A stretch of 64,000 nucleotides of DNA from Plectrocnemia conspersa (lineage: Eukaryota; Arthropoda; Insecta; Trichoptera; Polycentropodidae), in contig VTFK01000024.1 in NCBI GenBank assembly GCA_009617715.1, positions 186,001 through 250,000 of the forward strand, in the 5' to 3' direction. The notes under the pieces are model-generated. The model saw nothing but the letters and a program-made list of their open reading frames with translations. It did not search any database and had not been told where the DNA came from. The first letter of the stretch is position 1. Each line of letters begins with the position of its first letter. A program made the translations under genes and the position numbers. Below are positions 23,678-37,254 of the stretch, piece after piece.

Positions 23678-26600
23678 CTAGTTTACGTAGAACTCGGCCC
23701 AGATGGGACAGTAAGGCGAGAGCGGCCCGCCGAGTATCCATCCGCGAGGTATCGCTAAATGACAAAGGCCTGTGCGTATCACTCCGGAGTTGCCGACGTA
23801 TTCGTTGTGGTCGTCGCCAGCGATTAGTATGCTGCTACCGCTATCCTGTCTGAGGGGACCGTCTTCCATTTCTACGAGGGTATTGTCGTCTGGTCCGATA
23901 ACGGGCATGTAACACGTCGCTAAATCTAAAATAAAATGAAATAATAGTAATAAAGGTTAAGAGCTATGATTGATTGAAATCTTTGGATTATTTCAATGTT
24001 GTTTAGTATTACAGTCGTAACTATACTTTGAATCATTTGAAGAAAGGTTGATGCACGATCTTGCATCCCAAAGAAATAAGTATAGATAAATATAAAATAT
24101 GAATAACATTTGACAAGTAGGAGAAAATTTTTTTTTTGATTGATTTGAAACAACTTTCACTATGCATCTCAATGTATTTGGTTTATTAATTTAAAGGTCG
24201 ATTTTTGACACTGTCAAATATTTTTCTATAATTATTTCATAAACAAGTTCTGACAAGTAAAAATTATTTGAAAACTCCATAAAAAATATATTTTATATGA
24301 GTAAATCAGTGGTAATGGATGACCTTCCACTTCAATTGTCGATACATTTTAGTAGTAGTTTATCTATTTACCTTCACATCCATATTTCAATATCTTTACT
24401 TTACTAATATCCCTCGTAGATAAAATTTTAAAAATTACCATCAAAAACAAGTCTATTTAATTTAAATGACAAAAAACTCGCGTGACATGTCAGTGTACAT
24501 AATACGTACGATCAACGTGAAACATGCAATGCTTCGTGTCATATAAAATTCATTCGCTTAACCCATCTAAAATCACTGAAAACGTCACTGTTTTTGTGGC
24601 TCGGTAAATTCAGTTTTTAGACCTTATCTCTTTTATTTATTATTTGAATATCAGTGATTTATGTAAAAGCTAAATAATTTCTCAAACGTTTTACATACTC
24701 ATATTACACAATAGCTACGAAATTAAATAAAAAAAAATATGTACCTTTGACATGTTCCCGAAGAATAAAAATCTCCCACTATCACAATGTTCTTATTGAC
24801 GCTCAACAGCTTATCGACTTTTTCACATAAGACTGTTTTGCAATAGTCTAAATTCGTATCCGATAGTTGAACGTTCAATATTGATATTTTAGAATCGTTG
24901 ACATTGAAATCTGAAACACGAATACAAATATTTACAACAAACTCTCAATAATAGATTGATATATTGTTCACAAGTCGTACCTATACAGCCATATTGAAAT
25001 AACGGTTTTTCAGCGTCGCTCTCGTGAGATATATTAGTATTCTCATTTGCCATTATGCATAATTTACTATTTGAAGTTTCATAGATGAAGCCGACATTTT
25101 TTCTAAAATGAAACAATATTATTATTAGTTAAATAAATATTATTAAATATTAAATTTAATGAATAGTTTTACCTGTTATTAGATCCTTTTATTAGAAAGT
25201 ATTCCCATTTTCGGCTGTTGTCCTTCCACTCCATGACCCTTTGCAATAACGGTACGTTTAAATCGTCGCAAATTGACTTCAAGGCATCTTCTTCTAGCAC
25301 GTCTTGTATACCGAGGATCGACAACCTGCACAATTAGATGCTTATTAAATTTCAAGGTCTAGCGTGCGGCATAAAAATATTTATCGACGTTGTTAAACAC
25401 TCATGATGTAACGTAAAATTCGGATATTTTTGAATATACATATGAGATGCTTAATAAATCTACACCAAGTTCAAGAGCACTACTCTATTTCAATTATGGA
25501 ATCTGTGATGAAGCAACTGATTTAGATGTTTTATTTCAAATTGATTACAGAAACAATCGGTGGTTAGAAAATATAAGTAATAGTTTCAAAGATACTGGGA
25601 TTTATATAGTCATTCCTTGTATTTTAATAAATTAACTTAAATAAAACCTTATGATATAGAAATCAATATACAAAAATATATTTTTAAAATAGTTACGCTT
25701 TGGTTGTTCTAAGGATGTATTAGCCGCTTACAATAACATATTAATATCTACAGCTTATATTTTTTTAAACTGTTAAGAGCAATATACGTAAAATTAATTT
25801 TTGTTTTTAAATAATGTTTCCATACAATAAAATTGTATCTACCAAACGCATTAAATTATAAATAATAAAAAACTATGAAGATGAAGTTGTGACTATTATT
25901 TGTAATGCCAAAATGAGATGAAAATAAACAGATGTCTAAAAAAAGAGATAAGGATGAATTTGGTGAGTCATCCAAATACACAAAATTTAGATTCCGAGAT
26001 CCTATTCTTTCCACCAGTTAAGAAATAACATATTCAAGCCAGGGTAGAGGCAGCAATAATTTAGATTATTTAAAAGACACCACAGAGAAAGTCTACGCTT
26101 TTATGTCTGACGCCAGGGCTTCGCCCTTGGCTAGTCAGTCTCTCTCACAAAGGCTAACTCGCATATGACTCAACGCTGGGCTTTGTTCTTGGCTGGTCAA
26201 GTCCATATAGAAGGAGAGGGGCTTTCATCGACGCCCTCAGAAACTGCAGCCTCTAGAACTACATTCAGGGCTAGTGGCTCCACAGATTAATTAATCAACA
26301 CGATATTCATCTGTGATAATTTATCGAAATAATAATTATATAATAGTTCCTAATTCTAATCTTAGATAAAAATTGAAAAACACTAGGGTCCATATTTTTT
26401 TATTAAACCTTCCGTTGTAACCTGACAGGCGTAAGCCCAATCCGTTGCAAAGGGGTAAATCTGTAGCAATTTAGTAAGTCAATCAGATATAAGGAATACC
26501 TACAAGTAAGTATTAACCAATAGACTGAAAGTCTGGAAATCGGTGACATCTATATTAATAATTATAAATTATTATGTGTAATATAATTTATAACCAATAG

Positions 26601-29600
26601 ATGTCACTGCAGCTGGAGCCGATTTTTTTTAATAATAGCGCATTTTTTATAAATAAAAATTCTTAATTTAAAAAATTAAGAACCTGCAACTTCAAAGTTA
26701 CTAGTCTGAGGCGTTACGGACTACGCTATTCCGTCCTTGGGATTCGAACCCAAATCTTTCGGTTATTAGTCACCAACTCATACCACTACTATTATAATAA
26801 AATGTAATTAAAAAGAGTGACAATGTTATCTATAGAAGCCTTCGGTTGCTACAAAATGGCTTACCAGATATAAATTAATATTTAAAAATAGTATAACTGA
26901 TTGGAAACGACAGCTGACACACACAAGGATTTCTTATTACATTTTTCGCATTAAATCATATATGGTTTAACAAATCGTTTATGGGCCCTGAAACCGAAAA
27001 TCAAGGGTTTTTATCTGCGTTGACTTGTAGTTAAAAACAAAAATAGGAGCGCGGCACTATGAATTTTGTGAGACATTTAGTCTCATAAGAATTTACCTCA
27101 CAATATCTGATGAACCAGGCAATTTAACACAATTAAAAATATCAAAATATATAAAAATGATAACGTGAATTCAATAATTACTTCTTGATTTTTTGTATAA
27201 TGGACATAATATCTATTCGTTTTTTTCTGTTCAGTGTTGTCACACATAAAAATTATACTAATCATTTTTAATTCTATAGCAAAAAAAAAGATTAAGAAAA
27301 TCATAATTGTTGTCTTTATTTCTACTTCTATTATAACAAATGCAATATAACAACAGATGTCGCTGATATAATCTAACAGTTGCAGATTATATTCGTTGAT
27401 TTCCGCATGTTTAATAGGTTTAATATATATAGTATTATATAGATAGTAGACAGGCAATCGATCCCGAATCGAAAAATCAAAGTCTTTGTAGATAAAACTA
27501 TACTTCAAGAATTTCTATGTCAGCTCTTGATAACATAATTTCAAAACGACATAAATATGTATCTATATTACAAATATTAAAAGATTGATATGAATCGTCA
27601 CTTGAGCGTCCCTAAAATTCCACATAATGTGAATCACTTTGAGTGATATCGTGTGACCATGCGTTATATTAATAAATGACACAATCACCGCTATAAAAGT
27701 TATGGGCAATAAAAATTACATAAACTATTTAAATGTTATTTTTATATTATAATAAAAATATGAAACAATTGTTATCTAATCAGCTTATCTAGAGTGACCT
27801 TAAAGTTCAATGTCTAACAACTATTGTTCTACTCAGAGACTCGTCACAGGAAATATGCGGATTAGAAACAAAAGCGCCAATGTCCAAAAAACTGTTTGAA
27901 ATCAAAAGAACTATTTAATGATGAAAGAAAAATTAAACTTATCTTAAAGTGAGTTACAAAATAAAATTAATTAATATACAATGTTTCAAATTATATTATC
28001 AATTTATATATAATATTTCAAAGTCCATCACAAAAACAAACATATGTCACTGTATACATTCATTGAAAAGTAGACACATGTTTTTTTTAATATAATATTA
28101 TTCATATTTTAGTATGAAACGTCTTATTTTAATATTTTCATAATAGCTTTATAAATAATAAAAGCTGTATATATTATACTTTAATTTGGTGTTTGAATAT
28201 ATCATGTAAAATATACATAAACAAGATATTTTAAATTATTTTTTTACCACAAAATATAAACTTTTTAATTATGATTTTATGGCTAAACCTAGATAAAATA
28301 TTTAATTACAATGTAAACGACATTATCATAAATATGTACGAAATTAAAAATAAATATTTTCCTTTCCCATTTTATAGTTAAACCCTTTGGTTGCCAAAAT
28401 TCAGTATTTTGACTTTTGTAACTTTAGCGAAAATTCTTCAAAGAAGAAATATTCAGATGCATTTTTAATGACTGTAGGATATTTATTTGAGGAGTAAATA
28501 ACATTTTTTTCAAACACATATTATGTTATACATCGACATTTAGGCAGCCAAAGGGTTAAACAAAAATAGTAACAATAGCAAATATCGTCGGCTTGAAATA
28601 TTATTAATTAACACAATAGTCAATGGATTTTTAGAAGCATTAAAAATTTCCGTTTTAATAAAACACCAGATTATTAGTTCGTAAAATGAAATTGAAAAGG
28701 TCTTGAAGATCAGATAGACTTGGGTCATCTGAATCAAATTTTAGTTTAGCTCGACTGGTTTGAAAAGTCCAGACTAATTGAAAATCCGGGCACAAATTGA
28801 CAAGGGTCAAAAGTACGAATAAATCCAAACGTCTGGTCCCCTTATTGGGAGACTACTTATATGACATAAATCATTTTTAGCTGATTCTTATGACCAATTC
28901 CGGAAGCAGTTTTTATTTTAGTAGTTGTACATTTAATTTAATTTGAAAAAATAAAAAAAAAGACTCACCTGTTTTCCAAAATCGTCCTGCATATGACTTC
29001 TCTCACTCCGAGGTTGTGCGCCTTGTTCCGATCGAACTCGTGCAAGTTCCACGAGGCTATTCTGACTGCCGATTTATTATTTCTCATATAGATGAAAGCT
29101 TCTTCCAAAATAGGTCTACTTGAACACGCCGAAAGTAAGTCGTACACGTCTTTGACGGAGTTGAACGAATAACCGTTCAGAGCGGTCAAGCTGCACTTTC
29201 CCGGCACTGATAATGATTTTCTGTGACCGTTCGCTTTGAAGCCGTTGACATTTCCGTTCGTCAGCGTCACCGGTGGCTTTATCCCGTTGATCGATATGCT
29301 CTTCCTCAACGTCATCTTTGAACGTTCGGTGCTCGTCAGCAGTTCGTTCACTAGTCGATATTCGTTGGTCATCGATTCACAGCCGTCTCGAGGCACCAAG
29401 TTTATTGCGAGCTGCGATTTTATACTGCTCAGTCTGACCTTGTCTATTCCCTTCACTTTGATGAGATCATCCAGTGACTTGAAGCTACCCTTTTTCTGTC
29501 TGTACTCGACGATGTTAGCTGCCAGTTCTTGATTCAGTCCGTTAACGCATTGCAGTTGAAACACTGTAGCCGTGTTCACATTCACTTGCACTCTTGTAGA

Positions 29601-32600
29601 GTCCAAACTACCTATACTATCTAAGGACTGAGTTCTAGAACTGGAGTTGGAAACGGGCTTTCGGACGCAAATTTCTAGCCTAATTTTATTCAGTCTTTCG
29701 GCTCCCATTCCTGAAACAATAAAAACGTGGCAATTAGATAATAGAACCCATAAATATTTTTAGCATAATAATGCACTATTTTATCGAAAGATAAAATTTT
29801 AAATTTACTATAATAAAAATTAAGTTGTATCTTTGTGGCAAAAATGACAATTAATTGGAATAAATAATTAAACCTCAATGATATTAAGAAATAAGCTATA
29901 ATATATTACTACCGATAGCATTAAAATCTATAATTACTTTAGAAACAACCTGTATATAAAAATAATTATTTAAATTTAATAAAAATAAACTGTTATATTA
30001 AAAGCGGTAAATGTCATTATTTCATAAAAAAATACATAGCAAATTAAGCGAGACGACCAAATAAGTATTTTATTAATTTTTTCCAACAGACTACATTTTT
30101 TATCTATTGGATGAACTTTGAGCTCACGGCCATTTAAATAATGCAATGTTCAATAATAACAACAAAAAAAAACCACAGTGCGAGCCAGAAGTAGTTTCAC
30201 AAACGTGAATAATATAATTAGATTCCTAGCCAAGAAATTAAAAATAGGATTAGAATTAAAAACAACAGATGTTCAAAAGTTGATTTTGTAATAAAAGATT
30301 TAAGCGATACAATGACATCATGTTCGACAAAATGATAAGAATACAAAGTACTCGAAGTGATTAATAAGTAATCAAGAGTTTCTTACAAACACAAGATAAA
30401 ACCAATCTTCCTGCAAATTTAATATAGATAACTATAATCGATTTAAACAAAAATTTGCATTGATACCTCTAATCGCTAATTGAGTATTGGATATACTGAA
30501 ATTTAAAACACCACCAGATTTTGATGAAAATGTATTTGATTACATTTACGATGTGTCAGCAATAGTATGGAAATTATCTGATTTTATTCATAATAATTAG
30601 ATATTTTGTTTATAATCACAAATCGTTTTTTGTCAGTTAAGAATAATTTATTAATATGCTGTTAATAAGCTTATTATATTTTTTGCATCAAGTGTTTTGC
30701 TTTATGTTAAAGATGATTTCAAAAGTAAAGTACGCTTGATTAGATTATTAAATAATGGATTACAGTAGAAATTTTCCATTACATTCTATATTGATCCAGT
30801 ATTTTTTTTTATCATGATTTCAGTTGTAAATTAATTAAAATACTATTCTGAACAATTCCACTGTGAGTGTTTTAAGAAATAGGAGAGTGCCATTTAACCC
30901 TTTATTTGCCGAAACATAAAAAAAGGACATCAATTTTTTATATGTAATACATCGATTAGATAATTTTACTAAAAGGCTCAGCAACCAAAGGATTAAAAGA
31001 CAAGACAACTGATTTTTTCTACTATCGATCGCAATCACAAAATTACTGTAATACTCGTCATTGTCACAGAAACTTTAAAACCAACCAAATACAATTGATT
31101 AAAAATAACTTTTAAAAAAATAACTTTTAAAACAAAAATAAAATTTTAGTGACTAAAAAATTAGAAAACGTGCAGAAATTTTTATCCTATTAAAAATAAT
31201 CGACAATTTTCTATTTATCTTAGAAACAACTTTCTAACCAAATAGTAGTCTAAAGATTCTAAAATTGATTAATAGTAAAAAAATACATATATTAACCATC
31301 AGAAAGTGTAAAGAAACTGACATTGAAGGGTTAATTTAACAACTGCAGATATTTTCATGCTTTAGATTTATAAAAATGAAAATTAGTACTTAGGACCAGC
31401 ACTACATGCGTTTTTTAGATTTACCAACATATTACTTTATTTACTAAAGCACCATCTTGTCTAAGCAAATAACATACATAATTACTCGATATGTGTATAT
31501 ATTTAACGCAAAAAATGTATACATAGTATATTGAGTGTTAAATGTTAAATATATACATATAGTGAGATATTTTGTACATTATTTGCTTACATAAGATGGA
31601 AATTTAATAAATACCCTGTTAAATCAAACTTAAATAATTAAAAAATTGACGATAGTCGATTTATTTAATTCTGCATAAAAATATTAATTTTCATAAAAAA
31701 AATTAAGTTCAATTCTCAAAAAATTTTTAATTTAAAATAAAGCTATAAATCTAAAAATTGTAAAATAGATCTATAAAATATTATACTTTTTCGTACTTAT
31801 GATGCACGAAAAATAATGATATATATTTTAAATATTATAGGCAACAAATAACGGTCGGTAATATTATTAATTTATGGATAGTTATTATTTATAGCTGGCT
31901 GCTAACTTTATCATATAAGATCATTAACTTTGGCATAAACGATTGACTTGTCATAGTAACAATACAAAAACTAATTAATTTTTTCATTACATATGTACCT
32001 ACAATAGACAGTCAAAGGATTGTGTTTTTAAATTTGATTTTTATGGAACCATTATATTTTATGTCTAGCAATACATACGTACTGCTAAAATATTAATATT
32101 CAGTCAAATAGATAATACCTACTTAGTAATTCACAAACACTATATTTAATAATTAAAAATTAGACCAAAACTCGTTATTTTTTGTAATAAATATAATGAT
32201 TTATTTTTTCGACACAGTGAAAATAAAATAAATCAAGATTGTTTCAGTTCTGACATAAAATAATTAAGTTATTGTGTCTACAAATCATACTTTTCCAGTT
32301 TGTTGAGTTTTTAAATTGTTTAGTAAAATAGTAAGTTAATAAATATAAAAAATAAAGAACATGCATGAACTAGATTATTATTTTTTTACTCAATTACGGA
32401 CGAGTCTTTCGTAAATTCAAGATTATGTACTACAAACTATCACCAGTATTGTATAATTTTGTTGTAATAATGTACATTTTTTTACTTATAGCTTATATGT
32501 GAATCAACAGAAGAATTGTAAGTTTAAAAATATCAGCAATGATCTAATACTTAGATTCTAATCTGAGGAGATAAAGAAAAAAAGCACAAGTATTGGTATA

Positions 32601-35600
32601 CTAGTTAAATGTCAATGATAACGATAATAATTCCAGTTAATATCAAAAAATATTAACAAAGAATACTTATATTATAAATTATATGATACAATGAGAGGTA
32701 TTGAGATATCAGAGAATCTGATATCTCAATACCTCTCATAAATGCTCTCTGATAAAAGTAAAATCAATTTATGTAGGTCAAATGGTATGCACTACGTTCA
32801 TCGCCAAGGTGGTAACTGTGCGAAATTCAGAGAGCCAAATGACATGGAGGGTGTTTCTTATATTTCGGAATGGAAGGTATTCACTTTTTTAACAGTATTA
32901 TAAAGCAGTCCTAGAAATATTTTAAATAAAAAGACACGTGCTCAACTATTTGGACCACAACTTTATGAATGTTTTTTCAACCTACCATTGTCTGAATATA
33001 GTCAGTATTTGTTTTGTATCAATATGATCAATGCAGAAAATATGAGATTAAAAAAAAAATTAATATCTATAATTAAAATATTTCAGAATATAAGGAAAAT
33101 TGTAGAAAATATTCTTGCACTAGTACTGGAAAAGTCCTTAAATAAAAAAAAACGATTGCACAACTCAACCAGCAAGCAAAAACCCTTGGAAGTATTCGAA
33201 AGCTAGCCACGACAAGGGATTGCCATAATACTGGAATTTTCAATACCGGTATTACCAAGAGAGAAAATAATCAATACTTGTATTACTAAGGTATTAGTCA
33301 AAACATTCGAATACCCTGGCGATCGATATATTACATCTTTTATTTATATTATTATCCCTTTTAACGTTTACAATGTTTAGATTCTGCACGGCTTGTGTTT
33401 AAATCTGGAACATTTTCTTTAAAGATATTGAATGAAGATGTAGTAACTATTATCGTCTTCATGTTTTTTTTTAAATATAATAAACAAATAGGTCAAATTT
33501 CGAATTAATTTGACATTTGACTATTTATGAATACTTTGTGTTTCAAATAATAAAAAGCTTAGACAATTTTCCATACATTCGGGTACTTCTAAAAATACTT
33601 TATATGCTGATACTTTATTGTGTTATCTACGAGTACCAATAAAAATCAATAAGACGATTGTGTACAATTTTTTTTGTCCCATTTATTTACTCACTTTCCT
33701 TCATTGATTCATTACATTGTCAAAAAATAATATTTTTAAAAATGTGCAACGCAAATCTTTTTTTTTTGGAACACATTATTATATTTGATAAAATATCGTT
33801 TCATCGACAGCTTCTGGATGCCTTCTAAATTTTTATACCAGAGCACCGCTAGCCAATTTATTCCAATAGCATATACTCCTGTATTACTAAAAAAAAATTT
33901 TTCCATTACTACCGGTAGTTTATTTTTTAATAATTGTAGTATTGAAGATCGATTTTTGCATTAATATTTAATTCGTAGTGACTAGTCACAACAAATTAAA
34001 CCACAGACTTGTACCATATCTTACCACCATTGGCAAATACTTAATCATCTTTGTTGTATATCTCTAGAACCTAACATGTATAAAATAACTACACACACAT
34101 AACCATTTATTCAAACAATAGAAGATTTCGATTAAACAAAAAACTCATTTCTTTCTCAATTTATTTTTTTCAATAAAACTTTTAATAGTTTAAATTTTCT
34201 ATATTATTTACAACATAAGTATACAGTTGTTAAACTGAGACATATAGAGAAAAATATACTCGCAAAAACGACATCATAAAGAAAAAAGCAGAGGTTTATG
34301 TTTTCTATGTTTTAAAAAACAGTACAATTGTATTCGATTGCTAGTAAAATAATTACAGTTTATGACATTCAAATTAAAATGGGTTTTTCTCAGTTAATAA
34401 GAAAGATTATTAGTCAAAATAAGCACTATTAGAATTGACACATATTATGTATTACAGAAGTGCAAAGTTCCGGAATTAATAATCTCAAAATGCACTTTTG
34501 CCGGGCATCAGCCCGATTGTTGAAGACTTTACTCTATAAAAATAATCAGTTGACTGATAAGCATGGTGGAAGAAAAAAATTTCAAAGCCCAACCTATTAA
34601 GTTTTTGGAGTCAATTGTGCTGTGTGTTTGCGCATTGTCAAGCAAGACAATTGGACCTTTTGGTGATCAGAGTCCAGGATTAAGAAATTGTAGTGAATTA
34701 TACCAAGCATAGAACAATTTTTTTGTGCAATTTTCGTTAAATATTTTGAGGGTTAATTTTTGTCTTACTATAAAGACTACTTTCCGTTTTCACGAAAGAT
34801 CTACTGTTCATTGTATGTTACGATACAATCGAGAAATGAATTATTTCTGTTGCATAAAAGAAGCGCAGAACAAACTTCGTAACAACTATTTTTTATTTGG
34901 TACTTTTCTGTTATTGGGGGTTAAATTTATTCTAAGAAAATATTTTTTTAAACATTTTATTTATTTATATACAATTTTAAGTAGATTCGTTGCATAAACT
35001 AATTCATGAGGTATTCACTGTTCTAACCTGTTAAAATTTTAAAATGTATTTATGTAGCAAAACGTTGTTTTGCTACATAAATATAATATAATTGTATATA
35101 AATTAATAAAGTGAATAAATTTGACCCTCAATAACAAGAAAGTATTTTAATTTGCCTGGATCTTATAAGTGGTTCAAAACTTCTGATTACTAATTTTTAA
35201 CTTTCATTGTTTTACCAATCAAAACAGAAAATGAGTAATTTGTAAAAGCTAAGAAAATAAAAATATGGTTCTTCTAAATGTCATTAGAATAATAAAAAAA
35301 AAATGAAAAGTCGAATATATTATATACGTTATTTGTTACAATGGAATAAAAGAGCAATAGCACATCGTACCCGAGACGAGAGCCAAGTCGTCGACCCTCC
35401 TGAAACGGCCAATCGTCTGCCGGTGATCGACTATGGACTGCGCCATTCGCCTGGTGACGCCCGGCAGCGTCATCAGCAGCTCCTCAGTGGCCGCGTTAAT
35501 GTTGACCAGGTCGACGCTGTCGGGCGCGGTGGCGCTGATGCTGAACGTGTGACTCAGTGGCGATTTCGACCTTCGCTTCTTGGTGAGCTGCCTGCGTAGC

Positions 35601-35659
35601 GACTTGCGCAGGCTGAAGCCCGACGGCTCGGCGGCGTGCCGGCCGTGCCACTGGCCCAT
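23678..35659 (-). CDS. EEPD1: Endonuclease/exonuclease/phosphatase family domain-containing protein 1 (6 exons)
   Basis: Minus-strand coding exons: 35659-35371, 29710-28969, 25325-25173, 25102-24981, 24910-24745 and 23925-23678, about 573 residues (human EEPD1 is similar). Two ComEA-type helix-hairpin-helix units (about 49-110 and 137-197; VNINAATEELLMTLPGVTRR and VNVNTATVFQL) precede an EEP fold (about 314 to end). Its motifs are IASWNLHEF, LGIQDVL, ILNVQL, IVIVGDF (about 477-483) and a C-terminal GGPLSPYCPIWAEF. EEPD1 is known as a 5' endonuclease acting at stalled replication forks. Here several catalytic positions differ: QD for QE, NVQL for NxHL, a Ser-Ser where the DN pair aligns, and SPY for S(D/E)H. 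The start was chosen at MGQW because Gly2 matches the family. The exon 5-6 junction is out of phase by simple joining, so a tiny exon or an indel is unresolved there. Confidence 0.9.
26113..26210. repeat. Two-copy imperfect repeat in EEPD1 intron 2
   Basis: CCAGGGCTTCGCCCTTGGCT at about 26115 recurs in diverged form (GCTGGGCTTTGTTCTTGGCT at about 26174), about 60 bp apart, inside a locally GC-richer block (26090-26290). The origin is unknown. Confidence 0.4.
26305..26790 (-). mobile_element. tRNA-like SINE family, copy 1
   Basis: Read on the minus strand, the head contains GGGTTCGAATCCC (a pol III B-box form; plus strand 26740-26752) and TAGCGTAGTCCG (A-box-like). A body with ATGCGCTA-TTATTAAAAA and ACATCTATTGGTTATAAATT follows, then CTACTTGTAGGTATT-like and a tail with TATGGACCCTAGTGTTTT. 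The whole order matches the plus-strand copy at 59885-60348. Confidence 0.6.
28378..28559. mobile_element. piggyBac-like MITE
   Basis: A 182-bp segment is bounded by TTAA on both sides. It has near-perfect terminal inverted repeats: ACCCTTTGGTTGCC on the left, and GGCAGCCAAAGGGTTAA on the right. TTAA flanks and CCCTTTG-type ends are characteristic of piggyBac elements. It carries no coding capacity. Confidence 0.65.
30894..30996. mobile_element. Diverged piggyBac-like MITE
   Basis: TTAACCCTTTATTTGCC on the left and GCAACCAAAGGATTAA on the right bound about 100 bp. The ends resemble those of the copy at 28378, and the element is shorter. Confidence 0.5.
32691..32739. repeat. Perfect 23-bp inverted repeat with 3-nt loop
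   Basis: The left arm begins ATGAGAGGTATTGAGATATC (32691) and the right arm is its exact complement, ending at 32739. It lies in EEPD1 intron 1. Confidence 0.85.
35048..35082. repeat. Perfect 16-bp inverted repeat with 3-nt loop
   Basis: ATTTATGTAGCAAAAC, loop GTT, GTTTTGCTACATAAAT. It lies in EEPD1 intron 1, close to the first exon. Confidence 0.85.
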
Positions 35660-35870
35660 CGTCGCGGCGAGCGAGCGGCCGTCACGAACGGCGCCACTTC
35701 GATACTGGATCGGAGACTCCCGACACCGCACCTGTCATGCTGACATCTGGCGCTCGCGAACGCGACTTGCCGTCTACCGTCGCATTACGTCACCGTCTCT
35801 TATCGTAATCGCGAACGCCTATCATATGTGCCTATTATTTAAGATAAACCGAGATAAGCTGCGAACTAAC
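35660..35870 (-). promoter_or_regulatory. Probable EEPD1 promoter / 5' UTR (GC-rich)
   Basis: GC-rich sequence runs from the first exon up to about 35830, then falls sharply to AT-rich. This is consistent with a promoter. An in-frame Met at 35731 would extend the N-terminus by 24 residues. Confidence 0.45.
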
Positions 35871-36091
35871 AATGACAATTAATTTCTTAAATAATAATTA
35901 CAGATTTTATGTCGATTAAAATTGTTGCTGTATGTTTTAATTTTAAATATATTTAAATATGAATTTTAATTTACGTATATTTCATACAACATTGTTTTAG
36001 TTTTCATTTTTTTATAGTGTAAGTTTACTAATATGTGAGATTTAAAAAAACATTTTCGAGTTTTGTTGTATGGAAAATCATCTTAGGTATT

Positions 36092-36840
36092 TTGCTGGTT
36101 TTTCGAGTACACAAACGACATTCCCATCCTCAAAAACACCCGCATTTCCATGTATGCTGACGATACAGCCATACTAACCAGTTCCCACGGTCACAAGTTT
36201 CAACTAGATTACAAAAATTCCTAAAAAAATACTTACTTTAAAAAATGGAAAATTAAAATAAAAGAAAGCAATCCTGAGGCCATTATTTTTACAACCCGCC
36301 GACAGCCTTTACCCCCACTTCTTAAAAATGAGAAAGACACATTAATAGTATGGAATAAGAGCGTTAAATATCTGAGCATCCACCTGGATTCCAAGCTTAA
36401 ATTTAGTAGACACGTAAATTAACTTCAATCAAAAGGGCTAACTGCTATCGCTGCTCTTCGACCAATATTTAATAGAAAAAGCGCGCCACAACCAAAAATA
36501 AAATTCTTCTTTATAAACAGTAAATTAGACCGGTTTTAACATATGCTTACCCGATATGAAGCAACACGAGTAAAACTAACTTTGATAAATTACAAGTAAT
36601 TCAAAATAAAGCAATAAAAATAATATATTACACCCCATTTTATACGAATTTTAAAAAAGCTACATAAAAATATAAAGTACCAATAATAAAAAAACATTGC
36701 TATTATCACACGGATAAATATTATAAAAAAAATTCGCAAGAACATACTAACCTACTAATATCTAGTGTTGGTAACTACGACAAAACAGTACTTAATTTTA
36801 AATATATACACAACATGTCAAGCTACATCTTGCTTTAGGA
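36092..36840 (+). pseudogene. Jockey-like LINE reverse transcriptase remnant
   Basis: Broken plus-strand frames contain the RT catalytic YADD (36153-36164), then LLKKWKIKIKESNPEAIIF, VKYLSIHLDSKLKFSRHV, TAIAALRPIFNRKSA and later thumb-like segments. This is the typical C-terminal half of Jockey ORF2. It is 5'-truncated, as is usual for LINEs, with many stops. Confidence 0.75.
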
Positions 36841-37039
36841 CATTCAAACTTAAGCATAGCCTCAGTTCGCCGTTAGTATTTTTGTGTATAGCTATTTTGT
36901 GTATATACATATGTATGTATAGCTTTACCAACTAATAATATTTTTATTAGCTTTCGTTAATTTTAAGACAATAATAATTTAAATGTAAATTAAAATCAAA
37001 TTAATTTTTAAATCCGACAAATTCTCTAGTTAAAAAAAT

Positions 37040-37180
37040 GTTTGATACCTAGCTAAATTAGCAAATAATGACATACACAAAAATTAGAGATTTGGTACAT
37101 GGCTAAATTATAATTATTTGGTTTGATACATAGCTAGATTATAAAATTTAATAAAACCTAGATACATGGTACACATTAAA
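37040..37180. repeat. Short degenerate tandem repeat
   Basis: Four imperfect copies of a unit like TTTGATACATAGCTAGATTA occur about 30-45 bp apart. Confidence 0.45.
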
Positions 37181-37254
37181 TTATCAACCAATGAAACATA
37201 AAATATAAAATATCTTGCACTACACACACTTTCACACTTTTACTTGTGCCACTA

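Noticed and set aside
26685..26790. A tRNA gene
   Set aside because: The B-box motif is present, but no acceptor stem or cloverleaf can be drawn; it is better explained as the head of a SINE.
27098..27508. 136-codon minus-strand ORF, hydrophobic
   Set aside because: AT-driven Ile/Tyr/Phe composition inside an EEPD1 intron, with no motif.
35303..35882. Plus-strand ORFs over EEPD1 exon 1
   Set aside because: They are antisense shadows of a GC-rich exon whose minus-strand translation matches EEPD1 HhH domains.
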